A stretch of DNA of 64,000 nucleotides from Eubacteriales bacterium (GTDB lineage Bacteria > Bacillota > Clostridia > Oscillospirales > Butyricicoccaceae), in assembly GCA_030524285.1 (NCBI GenBank), contig JAUNGQ010000004.1, positions 73,626 through 137,625 of the forward strand. Direction: 5' to 3'. A model generated the notes under the pieces. The model ran no database searches. It was not told the origin of the DNA and saw only the letters and a list, made by a program, of their open reading frames with translations. The position numbers and the translations under genes were made by a program. Below are positions 24,932 through 33,160 of the stretch, in pieces (position 1 is the stretch's first letter; each line of letters starts with the position of its first letter).

Positions 24932-25515
24932 CGCTTTTCCTTTGGTCCTATGTGTGCAAACAGCTTTGCCGCCCCCAAGCCTGTGATAACAGAGAAGATG
25001 GAAGCTCCCCACACCGCAGGCATGATGTCAAAGGGCTGTGCCGCACCAAGAGATGCCCGCACCGCTGCTACAGTTGTCGGTATCAGCTGTATCGATGTTG
25101 TATTGAGTATGATGAATTGCAGCACTTCATCCGGTGTTCCTTTGCGGTCATACAGGCTGTACAGCCGGTCTGCTGCCTGTAAACCAATTGGTGTTGCAGC
25201 ATTGCTTACTCCCAGCAGATTGGCGGTAACATTGGCGGCAATCCGTTCTATGGTTTGCTGATCCTTTGCAGCCCGCCGGAACAGAAGCCTTAGAATCGGG
25301 CAAAGGACTGCTGTAATTCGTTTGGATAAACCGGATTCCTGCATCAGTTCCAAGATACCAGACCACAGTCCCATGATCCCCGCAAGGGAAATACAAAGCG
25401 TAACTGCCTGTCCTGCGCCATCTGTTACGGCTGCTGATAGTTCCGCAGTCCGTCCGGTCATACAGGCTGTGATACAGGACAAGATGATCATACCGGCCCA
25501 CAGATAATTCATCAT
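24928..25515 (-). CDS. spmA: Spore maturation protein A
   Basis: 195 residues, membrane protein with the SpmA-type Gate domain: LAGIMGLWSGILELMQESGL, VTANLLGVSNAATPIGLQA and FIILNTTSIQLIPTTVAAVRA. Pairs with SpmB in spore core maturation. ATG 25515 is followed by a second ATG at 25512; GGGTG lies upstream. Translationally coupled to spmB by a four-base overlap. Its presence supports a spore-forming host. Confidence 0.9.
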   Translation of the reverse strand: MMNYLWAGMIILSCITACMTGRTAELSAAVTDGAGQAVTLCISLAGIMGLWSGILELMQESGLSKRITAVLCPILRLLFRRAAKDQQTIERIAANVTANLLGVSNAATPIGLQAADRLYSLYDRKGTPDEVLQFIILNTTSIQLIPTTVAAVRASLGAAQPFDIMPAVWGASIFSVITGLGAAKLFAHIGPKEKR

Positions 25516-25629
25516 ATTATTTCACCCGGCCTTTCACGCTGCCGTTTCTTTACGTCAGCAATGTAACGATACACTCTAACACTATTTGAATTATATTATC
25601 ACCATTAGTTATGGAGGAAGTGACTACTT

Positions 25630-25875
25630 ATGAAATCAACAGGAATTGTGCGGAAGGTAGACGAACTCGGACGTATTGTTCTTCCCATTGAACTCCGCAG
25701 AACGTTGAACATTGATGTAAAGGATTCATTGGAAATTTACGTTGACGGTTCCCACATCATCTTAAAGAAATATGAACCCGCCTGTGTTTTCTGTGGGAAC
25801 GCAAAGGATGTGGTTAATTTCAAGGGAAAAATTATTTGCCGCAACTGTATGCACGAGCTGACCGAGAACAAGTAA
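25630..25875 (+). CDS. AbrB/SpoVT-family transition-state regulator with C-terminal zinc ribbon
   Basis: 81 residues. Residues 1-50 form the swapped-hairpin AbrB DNA-binding fold (TGIVRKVDELGRIVLPIELR). Residues 51-76 add two CxxC knuckles (CVFCGN and CRNCMH), typical of clostridial AbrB paralogues. It likely acts as a dimer/tetramer controlling stationary-phase or sporulation genes; spmAB is divergent from it. RBS GGAGG precedes ATG 25630. Confidence 0.9.
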   Translation: MKSTGIVRKVDELGRIVLPIELRRTLNIDVKDSLEIYVDGSHIILKKYEPACVFCGNAKDVVNFKGKIICRNCMHELTENK

Positions 25876-25911
25876 ATGCGATATACAAATACAAATTATC
25901 TTGCATAAACT

Positions 25912-25954
25912 ACGGGAACTGTAGGTAAATACCAGTTCCCGTATTCTTTTATTT
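25912..25954 (+). terminator. Terminator after the AbrB gene
   Basis: Stem ACGGGAACTG / CAGTTCCCGT (25912-25921, 25933-25942) then ATTCTTTTATTT. It may also serve spoIIID on the other strand. Confidence 0.82.
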
Positions 25955-25965
25955 ATCCGGTTGCC

Positions 25966-26217
25966 TCAATCCTCACCACGGTATTTACGGCGTGTTGCCA
26001 TGCCGCCACGGATATGGCGTTCCTCTTTGTTGCGCATCAGTACTTCATGCGCCTGTGTATATAACGGTAAATTTAAATGATACAATCGTTCTGTAATATC
26101 CTTATGCACCGTCGACTTGCTAACGCCGAACTTTGCCGCTGTCTGCCGCACAGTCGCCCCTGTTTCTATCATATACTGCGCCAGCATGATTGCCCGTTCT
26201 TCCGGCTGTCCTTTCAC
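25966..26217 (-). CDS. spoIIID: Sporulation transcription factor SpoIIID
   Basis: 83 residues, with the helix-turn-helix ATVRQTAAKFGVSKSTVHKDI and the basic C-terminal tail GGMATRRKYRGED typical of SpoIIID. In the mother cell it adjusts the sigma-E regulon and helps turn on sigK. GTG 26217 is the start, preceded by AGGAGGGG. Full length for the family. Confidence 0.93.
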   Translation of the reverse strand: MKGQPEERAIMLAQYMIETGATVRQTAAKFGVSKSTVHKDITERLYHLNLPLYTQAHEVLMRNKEERHIRGGMATRRKYRGED

Positions 26218-26381
26218 ATATTTCCCCTCCTGACATAACTTTGTGCTTCATGTCTATGCGGGAATCATTACAATCATGCTGTTTTTCCGCTTTCTGTCAC
26301 GAAAAATGACCGGAAATCGCAGTATCGTTCATACAAATGTTTACAAGCCTATGCTTTTTCTGTATTGCATCTTCAAAACAG

Positions 26382-26430
26382 AAAAGAGAGGACGATATTC
26401 TTTTTCAAGAATGCGTCCTCTCTTTTTTTA
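26382..26430. terminator. Bidirectional-looking terminator
   Basis: AAAAGAGAGGACG / CGTCCTCTCTTTT (26382-26394, 26414-26426) with an inner ATTCTT/AAGAAT extension and T-rich flanks on both strands. It most likely ends the desulfoferrodoxin gene, 19 bases beyond its stop. Confidence 0.8.
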
Positions 26431-26448
26431 TGAAACCACTAACGTATA

Positions 26449-26823
26449 TTATGCTTTCCACAATGAATGAAGATTACAATAGGCATAAACAGCCTCTACT
26501 TCATCTCCATCGCAAATCGAAAAAGATACCTTGGGAGCTTCGCCGGGCTTCAGGCTCTTATACTGGCTTCCCTGTTTGGTCTGTAAAAACACCCATTCAA
26601 TATAGTGTTCCGGAAGCATTGGATGCTCGATCTCTCCAACGGTAACAAGTACCTTATTTCCATCCATATGATACACAGGAACATGCTTCTCCTGTGCAGC
26701 ATCGGTAGTTCCCGGTACGATTTCCGTCATTTTCTTTCCACAGCACACCACCGGTACGCCTGCGTCCTTAATCATGGAAATAACATTGCCGCAATGTTCG
26801 CAAAAATAAAATTTCTGTTGCAT
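26449..26823 (-). CDS. dfx: Desulfoferrodoxin (superoxide reductase)
   Basis: 124 residues. N-terminal rubredoxin-like Fe site (FCEHCGN and VVCCGKKM). The C-terminal superoxide-reducing Fe(His)4Cys site is visible in KHVPV, GEIEHPMLPEHYIEW and YCNLHSLW. It reduces superoxide to peroxide without making O2, taking electrons from rubredoxin. I chose ATG 26823, after GGAGGG; longer starts have no RBS. It lies next to fprA and hrb, which together give O2 and superoxide defence. Confidence 0.92.
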   Translation of the reverse strand: MQQKFYFCEHCGNVISMIKDAGVPVVCCGKKMTEIVPGTTDAAQEKHVPVYHMDGNKVLVTVGEIEHPMLPEHYIEWVFLQTKQGSQYKSLKPGEAPKVSFSICDGDEVEAVYAYCNLHSLWKA

Positions 26824-27029
26824 TGAAATCCCTCCTGACAGTATAGTATGTCTTCTATACCATTTAATTATAACAGACAGGAAAAATGATTTGATTGCCC
26901 AGACGCGATCTGAAAACCAGGAAAATAACAAATTTTTCGCAAAGACGAGACTGATTCAAGGCAAACGCACACAGGAATCCTTTCGGATTTCAAATGTTTT
27001 TAACAGAGAAGCAGACCGTATTTGTAGTG

Positions 27030-27046
27030 ACTTTTCAGATACGCCC
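27030..27046. repeat. 17-bp repeat shared (inverted) with the trkA leader
   Basis: ACTTTTCAGATACGCCC at 27030-27046 is the exact reverse complement of 29276-29292. An imperfect GTATTTG/CAGATAC hairpin surrounds it. It lies 14 bases past the fprA stop; 26824-27060 otherwise holds no gene. Confidence 0.55.
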
Positions 27047-27060
27047 TGGTTATGCAGCTA

Positions 27061-28215
27061 TTACTTTGCGCAAAGCTCCTCCGCCAGCTTTTCAATAGAC
27101 TCCTGCACACCTGCGTTCACAGCGGAACGAATTGTTACCACTTGTTCGGCAAATGTAATATTTTTGCTCTTTGCCAGCAGACCTTCCATTGTCTTCTTCG
27201 CCGTTGGCGCCCATGTGCCATTTTCAATAAAGGCAACCTTACGGTTCTGATAGCTTCTTTCCGTCAAGCCATGGATAAACGTCTTCATAACCGGGAAGAT
27301 ATCACCGTTGTACGTAACAGACGCAAGCACCAGCGTATCATACTGGAATGCATCGGCTACACACTTTGCCATATCCTCGCGTGCAAGATCAGCCAATACA
27401 ACCTTTGAGCCCTTTTCCTCCAGCTTTGCTGCCAGCAGCTCAGCTGCCTGCTTTGTGTTGCCATATATAGAAGCATATGCAATCATGATACCCTCGCGCT
27501 CCGGACGGTAGGAGGACCAGATATCATACTTTTCAATGTAATGATTCAGGTTCTCTGTGAGTACCGGGCCATGCAGCGGGCATATGATCTCAATGTCCAA
27601 TGCCGCAGCAGCCTGTAACAGCTTCTGAACCTGCATGCCATATTTGCCGACGATACCGATAAAGTAGCGGCGAGCCTCATCATCCCAGTCCTCTTCTACA
27701 TCCAGTGCACCGAATTTACCAAATGCATCTGCGGAAAACAACGCCTTATCTGCGCTGTCATATGTAACCATAACCTCCGGCCAGTGTACCATCGGAGCAA
27801 ATAGAAAGGTCAAAACATGCTTGCCAAGTTCCAGCGTTCCCTTATCTGTAACTGTGAGCCGCTTTACGGATGCATCCAGCTGGAAGAACTGATTCATCAT
27901 GGCAAAGGTTTTTGCATTGCCTACGACTGTGGTGTCCGGATAAATTTCCAAAAAGTTTTTGATATTGGCTGAATGATCCGGCTCCATATGCTGGATAATC
28001 AGATAATCTGGCTTTCTATCACCTAATACAGCTGCAATATTTGCAAGCCATTCATCCTTAAATTTAATATCTACTGTATCCATAACAGCAATTTTATCAT
28101 CCACTATAACATAGGAATTATACGTCATACCGTTTGGTACAGCATACTGTCCTTCAAAAAGATCAATCTTGTGATCGTTTACACCGACATATTGAATATC
28201 TTTTGTAACGTTCAT
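27061..28215 (-). CDS. fprA: A-type flavoprotein FprA (flavodiiron protein, O2/NO reductase)
   Basis: 384 residues. Metallo-beta-lactamase-like domain with the diiron motif HMEPDHSANI (H-x-E-x-D-H) near 80, further ligands in FAPMVHWPEVM, DAFGKFG and CPLHGP, then a flavodoxin domain starting IAYASIYGNTKQAAELLA. Reduces O2 to water (or NO to N2O) in anaerobes. I chose ATG 28215, following AGGAGGAAG. Divergent from hrb, whose product is the usual electron donor in clostridia. Confidence 0.94.
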   Translation of the reverse strand: MNVTKDIQYVGVNDHKIDLFEGQYAVPNGMTYNSYVIVDDKIAVMDTVDIKFKDEWLANIAAVLGDRKPDYLIIQHMEPDHSANIKNFLEIYPDTTVVGNAKTFAMMNQFFQLDASVKRLTVTDKGTLELGKHVLTFLFAPMVHWPEVMVTYDSADKALFSADAFGKFGALDVEEDWDDEARRYFIGIVGKYGMQVQKLLQAAAALDIEIICPLHGPVLTENLNHYIEKYDIWSSYRPEREGIMIAYASIYGNTKQAAELLAAKLEEKGSKVVLADLAREDMAKCVADAFQYDTLVLASVTYNGDIFPVMKTFIHGLTERSYQNRKVAFIENGTWAPTAKKTMEGLLAKSKNITFAEQVVTIRSAVNAGVQESIEKLAEELCAK

Positions 28216-28245
28216 CAATTACTTCCTCCTAACTTGTTTTTTATT

Positions 28246-28274
28246 ATTTTATTGCGATTCCCTCCACTTGTCAA
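28246..28274 (-). promoter_or_regulatory. Promoter for fprA
   Basis: Minus strand TTGACA (28269-28274), 17 bases, TAAAAT (28246-28251). Confidence 0.8.
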
Positions 28275-28380
28275 TATCATGTGCACATTCTCAATGATTT
28301 TTCCTATTGGAAGCTGAATAAGCCACAGATATTTTGCACTTACATAGAACTGTTATGATTGTGGCAAAATACCAGCAGAG

Positions 28381-28398
28381 CTACAGCTCATGCTGTAG
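28381..28398. promoter_or_regulatory. 7-bp hairpin/dyad upstream of hrb
   Basis: CTACAGC-TCAT-GCTGTAG, 33 bases before hrb. It could be an operator for an oxygen- or peroxide-responsive regulator or a leader hairpin. Confidence 0.35.
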
Positions 28399-28431
28399 TA
28401 CGAAAATGAGAAAAATCAGGAGGCTGGTTTT

Positions 28432-29070
28432 ATGAACAACACAGCTATGTACAGGCTGTCCTACGGATTATTTGTATTGGCCGTGCGCGAGGGTGAAAAC
28501 GACAACGGCTGCATCATCAACACAGCAATGCAGGTAACCGTAGAACCCAACCGCATTGCCATCTCAGTCAACAAGGACAACCACACCCATGACATGATGA
28601 AAAGAACGTCGGCATTTACCATATCCATTCTCAACGAGGAAGCAGATTTTTCGCTGTTCAAGCGGTTCGGTTTTCAATCTGGGCGTGATGTTAATAAATT
28701 TGAAAGCTACACCAACTGTAAACGATCTTCCAATGGAACTATGATCGTTACAGCGGGCACAAATGCTTTTATTTCTGCGAACGTGATTTCCAGTACAGAC
28801 CTTGGCACGCACACATTATTCATTGCAGATGTGACAGATGCGGACATTTTAAATGATGTTCCGTCTGCAACCTATGCATACTACCAGCAGAACATCAAGC
28901 CGAAGCCAAAAACTCCCGACACTGCAAACGAAGGCAAGATCATCTGGAGATGTACCGTATGCGGCTATGAATATGTCGGAGAAGAATTACCAAAGGATTT
29001 CATTTGTCCAATCTGCAAGCACCCGGCATCTGATTTTGAACGGATTGTCGTTGGGCAGGCTGCAAAATAG
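28432..29070 (+). CDS. hrb: Flavin reductase-rubredoxin fusion (high-molecular-weight rubredoxin)
   Basis: 212 residues. Residues 1-150 form a FMN-binding flavin reductase domain (YGLFVLAVREG, GCIINTAMQVTVEPNRIAIS, TAFTISIL-like strand). Residues 165-205 form a rubredoxin domain with four Fe cysteines (WRCTVCGYEYVGEELP and FICPICKHPASDFE). Clostridial Hrb passes electrons from NAD(P)H to FprA. RBS AGGAGG precedes ATG 28432. Confidence 0.92.
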   Translation: MNNTAMYRLSYGLFVLAVREGENDNGCIINTAMQVTVEPNRIAISVNKDNHTHDMMKRTSAFTISILNEEADFSLFKRFGFQSGRDVNKFESYTNCKRSSNGTMIVTAGTNAFISANVISSTDLGTHTLFIADVTDADILNDVPSATYAYYQQNIKPKPKTPDTANEGKIIWRCTVCGYEYVGEELPKDFICPICKHPASDFERIVVGQAAK

Positions 29071-29118
29071 AAGCGTTAGCACAATGTTAAGATTTCGTTT
29101 CTTTTTTATTTTGGTCCA

Positions 29119-29134
29119 TTGATCAATAGATCAA
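29119..29134. promoter_or_regulatory. 16-bp dyad upstream of trkA
   Basis: TTGATC-AATA-GATCAA. The 6-4-6 symmetry resembles sites of CRP/FNR-family dimers; no such regulator gene is in the window. Confidence 0.35.
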
Positions 29135-29193
29135 AATTTCTGTTTTTCTTTTGTTAATTTATACAATATTTTTCTATATTTTGTATCAAATCC

Positions 29194-29221
29194 ATTGTGC
29201 ACACTCGTATTCTTTGTATAA
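29194..29221 (+). promoter_or_regulatory. Promoter for trkA-trkH
   Basis: TTGTGC (29194-29199), 16 bases, TATAAT (29216-29221). Confidence 0.55.
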
Positions 29222-29275
29222 TCTTCCAATGATATTTTTAGTACCTCGTGCTATAGTATAGATAGTTTTATATCG

Positions 29276-29316
29276 GGGCGTATCTGAAAAGTTGGGTACT
29301 TTTTCTTTTCAGATAC
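29276..29316 (+). repeat. Hairpin repeat in the trkA leader
   Basis: GTATCTGAAAAG (29280-29291) and CTTTTCAGATAC (29305-29316) form a perfect 12-bp stem with a 13-base loop ending in T5. The 29276-29292 part recurs inverted at 27030. Not a ydaO-type c-di-AMP riboswitch by sequence. Confidence 0.65.
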
Positions 29317-29343
29317 TGCCTGATTCAAAGAGGAGTATTACTC

Positions 29344-30732
29344 ATGTTCAAAAAGAAAGGTTCCGAACGAAAGGGGCTAAACATAATTATTGTCGGCTGC
29401 GGCAAAGTTGGTGCAACCATCGTCCAACAGCTAAGCAAGGAAGGGCATGTTATCACCATCATCGACAAAGATGCTGCCAGCATTGCGGAGCTGACAAACC
29501 TGTATGACATCATGGGTATTGTCGGCAATGGTGCAAGCTATAGCGTCCAGATGGAAGCTGGCATTCAGGACGCCGATCTACTGATTGCTGTAACTGCATC
29601 CGATGAGCTAAACCTGCTTTGCTGCACAATTGCAAAGCGTGTCGGCAATTGTGCTGCCATTGCCCGTGTCCGTAATCCGGATTACAGTCAGGAAGTCAGC
29701 TATCTGCGTGACCGTCTCGGCCTTGCCATGATTATCAATCCTGAGTTAGAGGCTGCACGCGAGGCTGCACGTATCCTGTGTCTTCCGAGCGCCCTTGAGG
29801 TCAATTCCTTTGCCCATGGACAGGCCGAGATGATTAAATTTAAAATTCCAGAGGGAAATATTCTTGACGGTATGACCATTTCCCACCTCGGACAGCACGT
29901 CACAAATGCTGTGCTGATCTGTGCCGTGGAACGCGATGGCGAGGTGCACATTCCATCCGGTGCATTCCAGCTGGCAAAGGATGATATCATTTCCTTTGTA
30001 TGCCCGCGCAGGATGAGCCGTGCATTTCTGGAGGCTGTTGGCATCAAAGCCAACCGTGTCAACAATACCATGATTATTGGCGGCGGCAAGAGTGCATTCT
30101 ACCTCGCGCAGTCGTTGATTCATATGGGTATCTCTGTAAAAATTATTGAAATCAACCGCGCACGATGTAAGGAACTGAGCATCCTGTTGCCGAAGGCCAT
30201 TATTATCAATGGCGATGGTACAGACGAAGAACTCTTAAAGGAAGAGGGCATTGAATCTGCGGAATCTGTTGTTGCATTAACCGGTATTGATGAGGAAAAT
30301 ATTGTGCTGACACTACATGCACGCCATGTATCCAAAGCAAAGGTCATTACAAAGATCAATCGGATTACCTTTAAGAGCGTCATCAGCCAGCTTGATTTGG
30401 GTAGTGTCATTTACCCACGCTTTATCACTTCGGAAGCCATCATTGCCTATGTCCGTGCAAAGACAAATTCTACCAGCAGTAACATCGAAACTCTATACCA
30501 TTTGTTTGATTCACGTGTGGAAGCCATTGAATTCCGCATCGGACAAGAATGTGCTGTCACGGATATCCCGCTCAAGCATCTTACCCTCAGAAAAAGCCTT
30601 CTTGTTTCCTTTATCAACCGAAACGGTAAAATTATCATTCCACGCGGCGATGACTGTATTAAGGTTGGCGACACTGTAATGATCGTCACAACTCATGAAG
30701 GACTTGTCGATATCCGCAATATTTTAAGGTAA
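29344..30732 (+). CDS. trkA: Trk potassium uptake regulatory subunit TrkA
   Basis: 462 residues with two RCK repeats, each an N-terminal Rossmann fold (IIIVGCGKVGATIVQQLSKEGH at about 15 and MIIGGGKSAFYLAQSLIHMG at about 240) and a C-terminal TrkA-C domain. Binds nucleotide on the cytoplasmic side and gates TrkH. RBS AGAGGAG precedes ATG 29344. Six bases separate it from trkH, so they are co-transcribed. Confidence 0.94.
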   Translation: MFKKKGSERKGLNIIIVGCGKVGATIVQQLSKEGHVITIIDKDAASIAELTNLYDIMGIVGNGASYSVQMEAGIQDADLLIAVTASDELNLLCCTIAKRVGNCAAIARVRNPDYSQEVSYLRDRLGLAMIINPELEAAREAARILCLPSALEVNSFAHGQAEMIKFKIPEGNILDGMTISHLGQHVTNAVLICAVERDGEVHIPSGAFQLAKDDIISFVCPRRMSRAFLEAVGIKANRVNNTMIIGGGKSAFYLAQSLIHMGISVKIIEINRARCKELSILLPKAIIINGDGTDEELLKEEGIESAESVVALTGIDEENIVLTLHARHVSKAKVITKINRITFKSVISQLDLGSVIYPRFITSEAIIAYVRAKTNSTSSNIETLYHLFDSRVEAIEFRIGQECAVTDIPLKHLTLRKSLLVSFINRNGKIIIPRGDDCIKVGDTVMIVTTHEGLVDIRNILR

Positions 30733-30738
30733 TAAAAA

Positions 30739-32223
30739 ATGAACCATTCGATTATCCGTTATATTCTGGGCCATGTCCTGCGGGTGGAAGGGCTCCTTTT
30801 GCTTCTCCCCTGCCTGATTGCCGTGTATTATTCCGAAGCCACAGGCTGGTATTTCCTGCTGACAGCCGCAATCTGCGTTGTCCTTGGTACATGTATCACC
30901 TGGAAAAAGCCCAAAAGCACCATCTTTTATTTAAAGGAAGGCTGTATTGCCACTTCTCTAAGTTGGATTTTCCTCAGTGTCTTCGGCTGTCTGCCGTTCT
31001 GGCTCAGCGGCGAAATCCCCTCTTTCACCAATGCATTATTTGAGACAATTTCCGGCTTTACCACTACCGGCGCCAGTATTTTGGAGGACGTTGAGGCATT
31101 GTCGCGCTGTACGCTGTTCTGGCGCAGCTTTACTCACTGGATCGGCGGTATGGGCGTTTTGGTCTTCCTGCTCGCCATCATCCCGCTGAGCGGCGGCTCC
31201 AACATCAATTTGATGCGTGCGGAAAGCCCTGGCCCGTCTGTTGGCAAGCTGGTTCCGAAAATGCGATCTACCGCACGCATTTTATATGGTATTTATATCG
31301 GCCTGACACTGCTTGAAATTGTCCTGCTGTATATCAACGGTATGCCGCTGTTTGATTCGGTTACAACCAGTATAGGTACCGCAGGCACCGGCGGCTTTGG
31401 TATCAAAGCAGATAGCATCGCCGGTTATTCCGTCACGCTGCAATGGATTGTCACCATCTTTATGATTCTGTTCGGTGTCAATTTTAATGCATATTACTTC
31501 ATTTTGTTCCGCCAGTTCCGTAAGGCGTTCGGTATGGAAGAGGTCCGCGGCTATTTCCTGATTATCGTCGTCTCCGTGGCCATGATTGCAATCAATATCC
31601 GCCATTTGACAACAAGTATATTTGATGCAGTCACTCAATCCGCCTTTCAGGTTGCCTCTATCATCACAACCACAGGCTTTGCAACTGCTGATTTTGATCA
31701 ATGGCCACAGGCAAGCAAAACCATTCTTGTCCTGCTGATGTTTATCGGCGCATGTGCCGGAAGCACTGGCGGCGGCATTAAGGTTTCCCGTTTTATTATT
31801 TCGATCCGTACGGTGATTGCGGAGCTGCGTTCCTATATCCATCCAAAGGTCATCAGCACCGTAAAAATGGAGGACAAGCCAGTTGAGCAGGATGTTATCC
31901 GCGCAACCAATGTATATTTTATCACTTTCCTGCTGTTATTTTCCGCCTCTGTGCTTGCCGTATCACTGGAAGGTCATGACCTGACCACCAATTTCACAGC
32001 CGTTGCAGCTACGATCAATAACATCGGCCCGGGACTTGCCCGGGTTGGTCCAACTGCCAATTTCAATTTCTTCAGCCCATTTTCCAAGTATGTCCTGATG
32101 TTTGACATGCTTGCAGGCAGATTGGAGTTATTCCCGCTGCTCATTCTGCTGCATCCCACCATATGGAAGGATATGCTGACCTATCGCCGTAGAATGCGCA
32201 AGCTTGCCAAATCGGATCGGTAA
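30739..32223 (+). CDS. trkH: Trk potassium uptake channel subunit TrkH
   Basis: 494 residues, integral membrane K+ translocating subunit with the four pore-loop repeats typical of TrkH/KtrB: FETISGFTTTGASIL, TSIGTAGTGGFGIK, ASIITTTGFATADF and AATINNIGPGLARVGPTANF, each with the selectivity-filter glycine. SFTHWIGGMGVLVFLLAIIPL is the conserved helix after pore 1. Works with TrkA just upstream for potassium uptake. Confidence 0.94.
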   Translation: MNHSIIRYILGHVLRVEGLLLLLPCLIAVYYSEATGWYFLLTAAICVVLGTCITWKKPKSTIFYLKEGCIATSLSWIFLSVFGCLPFWLSGEIPSFTNALFETISGFTTTGASILEDVEALSRCTLFWRSFTHWIGGMGVLVFLLAIIPLSGGSNINLMRAESPGPSVGKLVPKMRSTARILYGIYIGLTLLEIVLLYINGMPLFDSVTTSIGTAGTGGFGIKADSIAGYSVTLQWIVTIFMILFGVNFNAYYFILFRQFRKAFGMEEVRGYFLIIVVSVAMIAINIRHLTTSIFDAVTQSAFQVASIITTTGFATADFDQWPQASKTILVLLMFIGACAGSTGGGIKVSRFIISIRTVIAELRSYIHPKVISTVKMEDKPVEQDVIRATNVYFITFLLLFSASVLAVSLEGHDLTTNFTAVAATINNIGPGLARVGPTANFNFFSPFSKYVLMFDMLAGRLELFPLLILLHPTIWKDMLTYRRRMRKLAKSDR

Positions 32224-32234
32224 ACATACGAAAC

Positions 32235-32366
32235 CCCCGCTGACAAGCGGGGGCAGGTTGTAGAAAAAATACAGACTTGGGCTCCCCCAGAGGGAGGCTT
32301 TTCAACAACCTTTTATTGCATACGGATCAGGCTTATCGACAGACAGAACCCCGCTTGTCAGCGGGG
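32235..32366. repeat. 132-bp MITE-like element with 18-bp inverted ends
   Basis: CCCCGCTGACAAGCGGGG at 32235-32252 recurs exactly reversed at 32349-32366. Each end is itself a hairpin. The interior holds GAGGGAGGCTTTTCAACAACC (32290-32310) and TTATCGACAG (32333-32342), the reverse complement of the dispersed repeat at 4326-4368. The distal hairpin stem extends to 14 bp (32341-32354, 32361-32374) and runs into the stop codon of the next minus-strand gene. Confidence 0.6.
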
Positions 32367-32372
32367 TTCTGT

Positions 32373-32948
32373 CTATTGGTATCGGATTTCCTTTTCTGTG
32401 CTTTGTAAAATGGCTTCTACATCATTTCCAACAATGTCCAGCCCCTCAGCGCTGATCAGCCTTGTCTGGTGAATGCCAAACAGGTTACAAAGCATTTTTA
32501 CGTATTCATAGCCGTCATTGCGTTCATAAAAATAGCCGCCTGCCGTTGTGATATAGGTTAGTTTTCGTGCGTGACACAACCCTTCCGGTGTACCGTCCGG
32601 CAGATAATGAAACGTCAGGCCAGTTACACTTACAGCCTCCAGCCAGCATTTTAACGATGCCGGAAAACCCATATCCCAGAATGGTGCGGCAATTGCCAGC
32701 TCATCTGCCTTCAGCAGCTGTCTTGCATACCGGAACATTGTATGATCAACATCCTTTGCTGCTAACAGTGCATTGCGCTGCTGCAAGGTTTCTGAGGTCA
32801 ACCCGCAAATATGCTCCCGTTCCAAAATCAGCTCCTCGATTTCATATTCCTTTTCCCGATTAACAGTATCCAGCCATGTGCGCAGCAGGCGGTCTGTTCT
32901 GGATTGATCGCGCAGTACGCACGCATTGATCACCAGCAGCTTTTTCAA
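32373..32948 (-). CDS. Flavodoxin-fold NAD(P)H oxidoreductase (AzoR/NQO type)
   Basis: 191 residues, NADPH-quinone reductase/azoreductase family: LLVINACVLRDQSRTDRLLRTWL at the FMN phosphate loop, AAPFWDMGFPASLKCWLEAVSVTGLTF and TYITTAGGYF. Reduces quinones, azo or nitro compounds using NAD(P)H. I chose TTG 32948, nine bases after GGAGG; the family N-terminus begins there, and an ATG at 33011 would overlap the promoter. Lies between the MITE-like element and the sugar operon. Confidence 0.85.
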   Translation of the reverse strand: MKKLLVINACVLRDQSRTDRLLRTWLDTVNREKEYEIEELILEREHICGLTSETLQQRNALLAAKDVDHTMFRYARQLLKADELAIAAPFWDMGFPASLKCWLEAVSVTGLTFHYLPDGTPEGLCHARKLTYITTAGGYFYERNDGYEYVKMLCNLFGIHQTRLISAEGLDIVGNDVEAILQSTEKEIRYQ

Positions 32949-32981
32949 CTCCTGTTTCCTCCCTGCTTTCTTCTTTTTATT

Positions 32982-33011
32982 AGTATAACATGAAATCTGA
33001 TCTGTATGCAA
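32982..33011 (-). promoter_or_regulatory. Promoter for the flavodoxin-fold oxidoreductase
   Basis: Minus strand TTGCAT (33006-33011), 18 bases, TATACT (32982-32987). Upstream, 33024-33050 resembles 52255-52281 (CCTTGGTGCA-GTTATTCT), a diverged repeat. Confidence 0.6.
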
Positions 33012-33098
33012 ACAGGATGCACACCTTGGTGCATGTTATTCTAAAATATAAGTGTTTTATATCAACTATAATTGCTGTGGAGAAGACAAGTGTAATCA

Positions 33099-33141
33099 AA
33101 CTCCCTCCATTACAATAGCGCCGTAACGGAGGGAGTTTTTG
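33099..33141. terminator. Terminator hairpin after the sugar operon
   Basis: AACTCCCTCC-A-TTAC pairs with GTAA-C-GGAGGGAGTT (33099-33137), with TTTTTG on the plus side and AGTTTGATT on the minus side. It ends the minus-strand operon. Confidence 0.7.
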
Positions 33142-33160
33142 TAGAAATGATTTTATGTAT

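Noticed and set aside
26449-26931. Longer start for desulfoferrodoxin at 26931
   Set aside because: The extra 36 residues lie upstream of the GGAGGG RBS, and the family N-terminus starts at 26823.
29276-29316. Possible ydaO-type c-di-AMP riboswitch before trkA
   Set aside because: Only a simple 12-bp hairpin; none of the long conserved ydaO blocks is present.
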